From positions 1-11,941 of the forward strand of contig JBBSLP010000102.1 of the NCBI GenBank assembly GCA_038255145.1: a DNA stretch of 11,941 bases, written 5' to 3'. Position 1 is the stretch's first letter. Every line of letters starts with the position of its first letter. The stretch comes from WHTX01 sp038255145 (lineage in GTDB: Bacteria; Actinomycetota; Acidimicrobiia; Acidimicrobiales; CAIXPF01). Positions 7,780-11,941 of the stretch are shown piece by piece. Below the pieces are notes generated by a model. It had not been told where the DNA came from. It saw only the letters and a list, made by a program, of their open reading frames with translations, and ran no database searches. The translations under genes were made by a program, and so were the position numbers.

Positions 7780-8595
7780 TCAGGGCTGGGCGGGGCTGTC
7801 GGGGTGGGCGGCCCACCACGCCCGCAGGGCGGCTTCGGCCTCTTCGGGGGTGGCGGCCTCACCGGCGCGCTTGAGCTCGAGCAGGTGGCGTACCGCCTGG
7901 CCCACGGCCGGGCCGGGGGGCAGGTCCAACAGCTCCATGACCCGGTTGCCGTCGATGGCTGGACGCTCGGCCCGGCGCCGCTCCTCGTGGGCCAGGTCGG
8001 TGATGCGCCGCTCCAGCGAGTCGACCTGTTCCTGCAGGCGCTCGGCCTTGGCCCGGTTGCGGGTGGTGCAGTCGCAGCGGACCAGCTCGTTGAGGTCGCC
8101 CAGCAGGTGCCCGGCGTCGCGGGCGTAGCGGCGCACGGCGGCGTCGCTCCACCCCTCGGCGTAGCCCTTGAAGCGGCCCGACAGGCGGACCAGCTCGGTC
8201 ACGTCGCGTACGAGCTGGTCCTCGTAGCCCAGCGCCCGCAGGCGCTTGCGGGTCATCTTGGCCCCCACCGCCTCGTGGTGGTGGAAGGTCACGGTGCCGG
8301 CCTCGAAGGATCGGGTGGCGGGCTTGCCGATGTCGTGGAACAGCGCGGCCAACCGCACCCGCAGCCGGGGCTTGGTCTTGGCCACCACGGCGATGGTGTG
8401 GGCCAGCACGTCCTTGTGCTTGTGGATGGGGTCCTGCTCGAGGCGCAGGGCGGGGAGCTCGGGCACGATCTCGCCACAGCGGCCCGAATCCACCAGGCGC
8501 CAGAGCGCGTCACTGGGGTCGGGCTCGAGCAGGGCTGCGCCGAGGTCGTCTCGGGCGGCACCCCGATCATCGGGGGTGGGGTCCACGGCGGTCAC
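7780..8595 (-). CDS. HD-domain protein resembling the C-terminal half of CCA tRNA nucleotidyltransferase
   Basis: From the GTG at 8595 the product is 271 aa. The HD phosphohydrolase pattern is clear: HKHKDVLAHT (58-67, His66), LAALFHDIGKPATR (82-95, His87-Asp88) and TFHHHEAVGA (103-112). The segment after it (RCDCTTRNRAKAERLQ, then a coiled LERRITDLAHEE stretch, IDGNRVMELLDLPPGPAVGQAV and LLELK) matches the C-terminal part of actinobacterial CCA-adding enzymes. The nucleotidyltransferase head of about 190 residues is missing; there is no room for it because the divergent pyrC unit begins just upstream. It may therefore be a stand-alone metal-dependent phosphohydrolase. Longer frames start at ATG 8631 or 8688, but a TACGAT box ends 9 nt before the GTG and the extra residues look non-coding. 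Confidence 0.82.
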   Translation of the reverse strand: MTAVDPTPDDRGAARDDLGAALLEPDPSDALWRLVDSGRCGEIVPELPALRLEQDPIHKHKDVLAHTIAVVAKTKPRLRVRLAALFHDIGKPATRSFEAGTVTFHHHEAVGAKMTRKRLRALGYEDQLVRDVTELVRLSGRFKGYAEGWSDAAVRRYARDAGHLLGDLNELVRCDCTTRNRAKAERLQEQVDSLERRITDLAHEERRRAERPAIDGNRVMELLDLPPGPAVGQAVRHLLELKRAGEAATPEEAEAALRAWWAAHPDSPAQP

Positions 8596-8604
8596 GGGCC
8601 GTCG

Positions 8605-8610
8605 ATCGTA
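8605..8610 (-). promoter_or_regulatory. -10 box (TACGAT) for the HD-protein gene
   Basis: Minus-strand TACGAT followed by 9 nt and the GTG at 8595, with no Shine-Dalgarno sequence. The same hexamer faces the other way 30 bp to the right. Confidence 0.5.
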
Positions 8611-8640
8611 GCCGCGTCGGGTCCAACCCATCGGCAGGGT

Positions 8641-8646
8641 TACGAT
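8641..8646 (+). promoter_or_regulatory. -10 box (TACGAT) for the leader peptide-pyrC unit
   Basis: TACGAT followed by 9 nt (TCGGCCCCG) and an ATG at 8656. The pyrC ATG is 47 bp further on, so the first codon of the transcript would be that of the 16-aa leader ORF. No clear -35 box is seen. Confidence 0.55.
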
Positions 8647-8655
8647 TCGGCCCCG

Positions 8656-8706
8656 ATGTCCACCCCCCGGCCCACCCTGCCGCCCCACCCGTCGACGAGG
8701 CCATGA
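8656..8706 (+). CDS. Putative 16-aa leader peptide overlapping the pyrC start
   Basis: The ORF encodes MSTPRPTLPPHPSTRP. Its ATG lies 9 nt after the TACGAT -10 box, so it would be the first codon of a leaderless mRNA. Its TGA (8704-8706) overlaps the pyrC ATG in the sequence ATGA. Six of the 16 residues are proline. Ribosomes ending here would be placed on the pyrC start, which itself has only a weak, too-close GAGG. This fits translational coupling; a regulatory role (attenuation or stalling at prolines) is inference. The ORF could be chance, since short ORFs are common in GC-rich DNA, but position and overlap argue for a role. Confidence 0.45.
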   Translation: MSTPRPTLPPHPSTRP

Positions 8707-10031
8707 CCAGGTTGGCCCTGCGGGGCGGGACCGTCATCGACGAGCACGGGGCACGGCCGGCCGACGTGCTCGTGATCGACGGCCGCATCGCCGCCGTGAG
8801 CGACCCGTCCGCACCCGAGGGAGTGGACCCCGGCTTCGATGCCCCCGGCGTCCGCCACCTCGATGCCCGCGGCTGCTGGGTCACCCCCGGCCTCGTCGAC
8901 CTGCACGTCCACCTGCGCCAGCCCGGCGGGGAGGAGGCCGAGACGGTGCAGAGCGGCTCCCGGGCCGCCGCCCTCGGTGGCTTCACCGCCGTGGTGGCCA
9001 TGCCCAACACCCGTCCGGCCCAGGACGACGTCGACATCGTGCGCCAGGTGCGGGCGTGGGGCATCGAGGCCGCCCTGTGCGACGTGCACCCCGCCGCCGC
9101 CATCACCATGAGCCGGGCCGGTACCGAGCTCGTCGACTTCGAGGCCCTCCACGCCGAAGGTGTGCGCATCTTCACCGACGACGGCGACGAGGTGTCCGAC
9201 GCCGCCGTCATGCGCCGGGCCTTCGAGATCACCGCCCGCCTCGACGGCGCCGTCCTCGGCCAGCACAGCGAGTGCGCCGCCCTGGTGGCCGGCGGCCACC
9301 TGCACGAGGGCCACGTGGCCGAGCACCTGGGCCTGCGGGGCCGCCCCGGTGAGGCCGAGGAGCTGACCGTGGCCCGTGACATCGTGCTGGCCCGTCTCAC
9401 CGGGGGCCGCCTGCACGTGCTGCACGCGTCGACGGCCCGCACGGTGGACCTGGTGCGCCGGGCCCGGGCCGATGCGGTCCGCGTCACCATGGAGGTGACC
9501 CCCCAGCACCTGACCCTGACGCACGAGGCCTGCGCCGGCGGCGACCCCACCTTCAAGGTCAACCCCCCGCTGCGCCACGGCGACGACGTGGACGCCCTGC
9601 GGGCCGGGCTGGCCGACGGCACCGTGGATGCCGTGGCCACCGACCACGCTCCCCACGCTCCCCACACCAAGGACCGCCCCTTCGCCGACGCTCCTCCGGG
9701 CATGCTCGGCCTGGAGACGGCCCTGGCCGTGGTCCTCACCGACCTGGTGGGCCCGGGCCTGATCGACATCGGCACCGCCCTGGCCGCCCTGTCGTGGCGC
9801 CCGGCCCGCATCGCCGGGCTCGACGCCCACGGCCACGGACGGCCCGTCGCCCCCGGCGAGCCCGCCAACCTGTGCGTCATCGACCCGTCCGAGACGTGGC
9901 TGGTCGATCCGGCCCGGCTGGCCAGCCGGGCCCGCAACACCCCCTTCGCCGGGCGCACCCTGCAGGGCCGGGTCCGCCACACCGTCCTCGCCGGCCAACC
10001 TGTCGTCGTCGACGGCACGGCGCAACGATGA
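8703..10031 (+). CDS. pyrC: Dihydroorotase
   Basis: This third enzyme of de novo pyrimidine synthesis closes carbamoyl-aspartate to dihydroorotate in the cytoplasm. The 442-aa product is of the class I (amidohydrolase, actinobacterial) type. Metal-site residues are visible: DLHVHLRQPG (His68, His70, with Arg72 for substrate), FTDDGDEV (Asp159 or Asp160), GQHSEC (His188), HVLHAST (His241) and DAVATDHAPH (Asp314). Also present are FKVNPPLR, PPGMLGLETAL, and the C-terminal GEPANLCVIDP and RNTPFAGRTLQGRV segments typical of true dihydroorotases rather than allantoinases. The usual HLREPG glutamate is Gln73 here. The ATG overlaps the leader peptide stop, and its own TGA overlaps the next ORF (ATGA). 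Neighbouring pyr genes (pyrB, carA, pyrR) are not in the window. Confidence 0.95.
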   Translation: MTRLALRGGTVIDEHGARPADVLVIDGRIAAVSDPSAPEGVDPGFDAPGVRHLDARGCWVTPGLVDLHVHLRQPGGEEAETVQSGSRAAALGGFTAVVAMPNTRPAQDDVDIVRQVRAWGIEAALCDVHPAAAITMSRAGTELVDFEALHAEGVRIFTDDGDEVSDAAVMRRAFEITARLDGAVLGQHSECAALVAGGHLHEGHVAEHLGLRGRPGEAEELTVARDIVLARLTGGRLHVLHASTARTVDLVRRARADAVRVTMEVTPQHLTLTHEACAGGDPTFKVNPPLRHGDDVDALRAGLADGTVDAVATDHAPHAPHTKDRPFADAPPGMLGLETALAVVLTDLVGPGLIDIGTALAALSWRPARIAGLDAHGHGRPVAPGEPANLCVIDPSETWLVDPARLASRARNTPFAGRTLQGRVRHTVLAGQPVVVDGTAQR

Positions 10032-10072
10032 CCGGCCCGACGATGACCGGCCCGACGATGACCGGCCCGACG
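10028..10072 (+). repeat. Tandem repeat, 3 exact copies of a 15-bp unit
   Basis: The unit ATGACCGGCCCGACG occurs at 10028-10042, 10043-10057 and 10058-10072 with no mismatch. The first copy contains the pyrC stop codon. The unit length is a multiple of three, so copy-number change would keep the small ORF in frame. Confidence 0.95.
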
Positions 10073-10138
10073 ACGTCCCGGCCGGCCAACGGGCGAAGGC
10101 CCACGGCGCCGTCTGCGCCCAGAGAGGACACGCCGTGA
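10028..10138 (+). CDS. Putative 36-aa repeat peptide linking pyrC to the alcohol dehydrogenase gene
   Basis: The frame begins at an ATG overlapping the pyrC stop (ATGA, 10028-10031) and ends in a TGA overlapping the next gene's GTG (GTGA, 10135-10138). It opens with MTGPT three times, then a Pro/Arg/Ser-rich tail ending REDTP. Each repeat supplies its own in-frame ATG. No known domain, signal peptide or membrane segment is seen. It fills the whole gap between the two genes with translated sequence and may serve mainly to keep ribosomes moving onto the dehydrogenase start. A chance ORF is possible, but exact 4-nt overlaps at both ends make that less likely. Confidence 0.45.
   Translation: MTGPTMTGPTMTGPTTSRPANGRRPTAPSAPREDTP
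10122..10128 (+). promoter_or_regulatory. Shine-Dalgarno sequence (GAGAGGA) of the alcohol dehydrogenase gene
   Basis: GAGAGGA ends 6 nt before the GTG at 10135 and fixes that start. It is one of only two good ribosome sites in the window, both at operon-internal genes. Confidence 0.7.
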
Positions 10139-11316
10139 AGGCCCTGCTGTTCCGTCGCAACGAGGTGCGCTACGCCGCCGCCGTCGTCGCCGGCCGTCTC
10201 GGCCGCGGCGAGGGGGCCCGGGTCGGGCCCCTGAGCTTGAGCGACGTCGATGTCCCCGACCTGCCCGGACCGGGGTGGAAGCGGGTCACCCCCCTGCTGT
10301 CGGGCATCTGCGGCAGCGACCTGGCCACCATCGACGGCCATGCGTCGCGCTACTTCGACCCCCTGGTGTCGTTCCCCTTCGTGCCCGGCCACGAGGTCGT
10401 CGGCCGCCTCGAGGACGGGACGAGGGTGGTGCTGGAACCGGTGCTGGGCCATGCCGCCCGGGGCTTCGAGCCCCCCTTCCCCGATGCCGCGCCCGGTGAC
10501 GGCAACGACTACGGCCACCTGATCACCGGGTCCATCGAGCCCGGCATCCAGATCGGCTACTGCGCGTCGACAGGTGGCGGCTGGTCGACCCAGTTCGTGG
10601 CCCACGAGTCCCAGCTCCACGTCGTACCCGAGGCCATGAGCAACGAGACCGCGGTCATGGTCGAGCCCGCGGCGGTGGGCGTGCACGCCGCGCTGCGCAG
10701 CGGGGCGACGGCCGGGGACACCGTGGCCATCATCGGCGCCGGCACCATGGGCCTGCTCACCCTGGCCGCCCTCAAGCACCTGGTGCCCGGCGTGCGGGTG
10801 CTGATCGGTGCCCGCCACCCCCACCAGCGCGACCTGGCCCGGGAGCTGGGCGCCGATCTCGTGGTCGGGGGGGAGTCCCTCAAGCGGGCCGTGCGCCGGG
10901 CCGTGGGCTGCCACATGATCGGCGGCGACCTGTCCGGCGGCGCCGACGTCACCGTGGACACCCTGGGCACCAGCGAGACCATCCGCGAAGCCATCGGCAT
11001 CACCCGCCCCCGGGGCCGCGTCGTCCTCGTGGGCATGCCCGCCACCGTCCGCCTGGAACTGACGGCCCTGTGGCACCGCGAGACCGAGTTGATCGGCGCC
11101 TACACCTACTGCACCGAGACCCTCCCCAGCGGCGAGCGCACCAAGGCCTTCACCCTCGCCCTCGAGCTGGCCCAGTCCTGCGATCTGGGCAAGCTGGTCT
11201 CCGCCCACTACCGCCTCGACCGCTACGTCGACGCCATCCGCCACGCCGCCAACGCCGGCTCCCGCAACGCCACCAAGATCGTCTTCGACCTCACCGACGA
11301 GAAACACCGGAACTGA
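10135..11316 (+). CDS. Zinc-type alcohol dehydrogenase family protein (MDR superfamily)
   Basis: This 393-aa medium-chain dehydrogenase likely oxidises or reduces an alcohol/aldehyde with NAD(P). Catalytic zinc residues are visible: Cys59 in GICGSDLATIDGH and His86-Glu87 in FVPGHEVVG, with Glu178 in MVEPAAVGVHA probably the later ligand. The Rossmann motif is AIIGAGTMGLL (G201-x-G203-x-x-G206). The four-cysteine lobe that holds the structural zinc in classic alcohol dehydrogenases is missing: the stretch 101-150 contains only Cys143 and instead a long GFEPPFPDAAPGDGNDYGHL insert. Substrate is unknown. It starts at a GTG with a strong Shine-Dalgarno sequence, overlapping the 36-aa ORF by 4 nt, so it belongs to the pyrC transcription unit. 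Confidence 0.9.
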   Translation: MKALLFRRNEVRYAAAVVAGRLGRGEGARVGPLSLSDVDVPDLPGPGWKRVTPLLSGICGSDLATIDGHASRYFDPLVSFPFVPGHEVVGRLEDGTRVVLEPVLGHAARGFEPPFPDAAPGDGNDYGHLITGSIEPGIQIGYCASTGGGWSTQFVAHESQLHVVPEAMSNETAVMVEPAAVGVHAALRSGATAGDTVAIIGAGTMGLLTLAALKHLVPGVRVLIGARHPHQRDLARELGADLVVGGESLKRAVRRAVGCHMIGGDLSGGADVTVDTLGTSETIREAIGITRPRGRVVLVGMPATVRLELTALWHRETELIGAYTYCTETLPSGERTKAFTLALELAQSCDLGKLVSAHYRLDRYVDAIRHAANAGSRNATKIVFDLTDEKHRN

Positions 11317-11344
11317 CAGCCCGCGTCGAGCGCTTGCCTTCTTG

Positions 11345-11361
11345 CCCACGCCCGCCGTGGG
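11345..11361 (+). terminator. Possible terminator of the pyrC-dehydrogenase unit
   Basis: CCCACG (11345-11350) and CGTGGG (11356-11361) form a 6-bp stem with a 5-nt loop, 28 nt after the dehydrogenase stop. There is no T-run, so the call is weak. Confidence 0.3.
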
Positions 11362-11535
11362 ACTCACCAGGCGCCCACTGCGCACGAGGCCTTGCCCCGG
11401 TCGATCGGTGACACCCCGCTCCAGCAGTTCGGCCCTGTTCAGGACGCCGTGGCGCCGCCCGGCAATGAGGAGAGTCGAACCGGACGCCTGCCCATATCGC
11501 TGGCGTACGCAGATGCGTTCAATTGCCGCACGCAC
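11347..11535 (-). pseudogene. Decayed N-terminal fragment, AbiEi-antitoxin/DUF559-type protein
   Basis: On the minus strand one frame reads VRAAIERI near 11535-11512 and then, at about 11463-11362, IAGRRHGVLNRAELLERG followed by VTDR, VRSGRLVS and TAGV. This is the familiar start of actinobacterial type IV antitoxin AbiEi-like and DUF559 (very-short-patch endonuclease-like) proteins, where a winged-helix segment of the form RQHGVVTRAQLL...G...I..R...GRL....GVY is followed by the main domain. Here the expected helix after VTDR is disrupted (PGQG), the GVY end is lost, and the frame runs antisense into the alcohol dehydrogenase gene, so no C-terminal domain remains. About 17 residues between the two parts derive from one copy of the local repeat. 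The match is from memory of the family pattern only. Confidence 0.4.
11476..11522. repeat. Diverged direct repeat, copy 1
   Basis: It begins CGAACCGGACGC and matches the copy at 11548-11594 at about 36 of 47 positions. The copies are 72 bp apart, a multiple of three. Read on the minus strand in one frame, both copies give RQRY-x-x-ASGS, with several of the differences at third codon positions. Confidence 0.65.
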
Positions 11536-11547
11536 CCGCCTGTCCGG

Positions 11548-11594
11548 CGAACCGGACGCATGGGCGTACCGCTGACGTAGGCGGGTGCGTCCAG
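11548..11594. repeat. Diverged direct repeat, copy 2
   Basis: Second copy of the repeat. It overlaps two inverted repeats: GTCCGG-CGAA-CCGGAC (11542-11557) and the arms ACGCACCCGCC (11530-11540) and GGCGGGTGCGT (11580-11590). Confidence 0.65.
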
Positions 11595-11647
11595 AAGGGG
11601 ACGGACCCGCTTGGCGACGACCCCAGCGCCACGCTCGGTGCAACAGC

Positions 11648-11726
11648 CCCCGAGCCGCAGCGCCGGCTCCCGCCAGCGCCACCGCCGCCTCCCGAGCCGC
11701 AGCGCCGGCTCCCGCAGCGCCACCGC
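11648..11726. repeat. Imperfect tandem duplication, 43-bp period
   Basis: A 24-base identical block beginning CCCGAGCCGCAGCGCC occurs at 11648-11671 and 11691-11714. It is followed in both by CAGCGCCACCGC, with one extra C in the first copy. No gene covers it convincingly. Confidence 0.85.
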
Positions 11727-11839
11727 TAGCGCAGCTAGCCGGCCCGCCGGGCGAGCGATGCGAGCCCTTGTCGGGCCGAACAGAAACCAGCTCGCCGCAG
11801 GCGCCCGAGGCCCTGCCGCAGTTTCGGGTCGTGACGCGA

Positions 11840-11868
11840 AACCGCCCGCCACCAGGTGGCGGGCGGTT
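11840..11868. terminator. Strong hairpin terminator downstream of rpmG
   Basis: AACCGCCCGCCA (11840-11851) pairs perfectly with TGGCGGGCGGTT (11857-11868) around a CCAGG loop. It begins 23 nt after the rpmG stop on the minus strand, where the stem ends in TTT before CGCG. It may also stop leftover transcription from the plus strand. Confidence 0.7.
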
Positions 11869-11891
11869 GTCAGCCGAGCGCAGCTCCGCGT

Positions 11892-11941
11892 TTACCGTTC
11901 CTCGCGGAACATGACGTGCTTGCGGAGCACGGGGTCGTACT
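11892..11941 (-). CDS. rpmG: 50S ribosomal protein L33 (bL33), C-terminal fragment
   Basis: Only the last 15 complete codons are in the window, reading YDPVLRKHVMFREER and then TAA at 11894-11892; the two bases at the edge (AG) fit a preceding lysine. The pattern RKYDP...R.HV.FRE(E)(R/K) is the end of the bL33 protein of the large ribosomal subunit. The zinc-ribbon cysteines, if any, lie outside the window, so the Zn-containing and Zn-free paralogue types cannot be told apart, although the KYDP form usually goes with the Zn-free type. A strong hairpin follows the stop. Confidence 0.88.
   Translation of the reverse strand, partial: YDPVLRKHVMFREER

Larger units (their letters stand above)
11317..11891. 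other. Gene-poor region with decayed coding remnant and repeats
   Basis: In these 575 bp no intact gene is convincing on either strand. It holds a likely decayed gene fragment (11347-11535, minus), a two-copy diverged repeat with inverted-repeat structure (11476-11594), a 43-bp-spaced tandem duplication (11648-11726), the doubled palindrome GCTAGC-GCA-GCTAGC (11725-11739) and a strong hairpin next to rpmG (11840-11868). Long open frames crossing it are low-complexity Arg/Ala/Pro sequence. Confidence 0.6.

Noticed and set aside
6485..7819. A 444-codon minus-strand frame over the serine hydrolase
   Set aside because: It is a shadow of the hydrolase gene; the plus-strand frame has SxxK, tyrosine and GHVGAGG motifs and a promoter.
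11465..11500. tRNA T-arm-like GGTTCGACTC on the minus strand
   Set aside because: The seven-base loop is right but the flanking 5-base arms are not complementary, and no acceptor, D or anticodon arms can be built around it.
11530..11590. CRISPR or attachment site from the repeated CGAACCGGAC sequence
   Set aside because: There are only two diverged copies, no regular spacers, no cas genes and no integrase nearby.
9877..11682. A 601-codon open frame on the minus strand
   Set aside because: Most of it is antisense to the alcohol dehydrogenase and has low-complexity Gly/Ala/Val composition typical of GC-rich shadow frames. Only its first part (about 11347-11535) resembles a protein family.

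Overview
The window is GC-rich throughout, with GTG starts, actinobacterial-type protein variants and -10 boxes of the form TACGAT or TAACGT placed directly before start codons. This fits an actinobacterium, possibly of the Acidimicrobiia. That placement is inference from protein flavour and base composition; no rRNA or other phylogenetic marker is present apart from the tail of ribosomal protein L33.

Layout, left to right. (1) 1-146: the last 47 residues of a short-chain dehydrogenase. (2) 148-1657: a complete IS1380-family insertion sequence with 13-bp terminal inverted repeats and a perfect 5-bp target duplication, sitting at the stop codon of the dehydrogenase gene. (3) 1697-4663, minus strand: a class I fumarase, an SRPBCC-fold protein and a PgeF/YfiH-type laccase-domain enzyme, each with its own apparent promoter. 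(4) 4724-5065, plus strand: a YbjQ-family protein, convergent with (5) an ArsC/YfgD-type reductase whose gene lies 9 nt behind a luciferase-like flavin monooxygenase gene (6488-5088, minus strand). (6) 6512-7738, plus strand: a beta-lactamase-fold serine hydrolase, divergent from the monooxygenase across only 23 bp. (7) 7780-8595, minus strand: an HD-domain protein that looks like the C-terminal half of a CCA-adding enzyme. (8) 8656-11316, plus strand: a chain of four reading frames, namely a 16-aa leader peptide, dihydroorotase (pyrC), a 36-aa repeat peptide and a zinc-type alcohol dehydrogenase, each joined to the next by an exact 4-nt stop/start overlap. (9) 11317-11891: a region with no intact gene, holding a probable decayed AbiEi/DUF559-type gene fragment, several repeats and a strong terminator hairpin. 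(10) 11892-11941, minus strand: the C-terminus of ribosomal protein L33 (rpmG).

Most genes here are housekeeping or general metabolism (TCA cycle, pyrimidine synthesis, translation), with one insertion sequence and one degraded region. The notable signals are in gene architecture. Eight genes have a -10-like hexamer ending only 6-9 nt before the start codon and no Shine-Dalgarno sequence, which implies leaderless transcripts. The two genes with clear Shine-Dalgarno sequences (arsC-like and the alcohol dehydrogenase) lie inside operons. Two of the divergent -10 boxes overlap within 8 bp. The pyrC chain uses a leaderless mini-ORF and a repeat-built mini-ORF to link its cistrons. I saw no CRISPR array, phage module, intact tRNA gene or obvious defence island.
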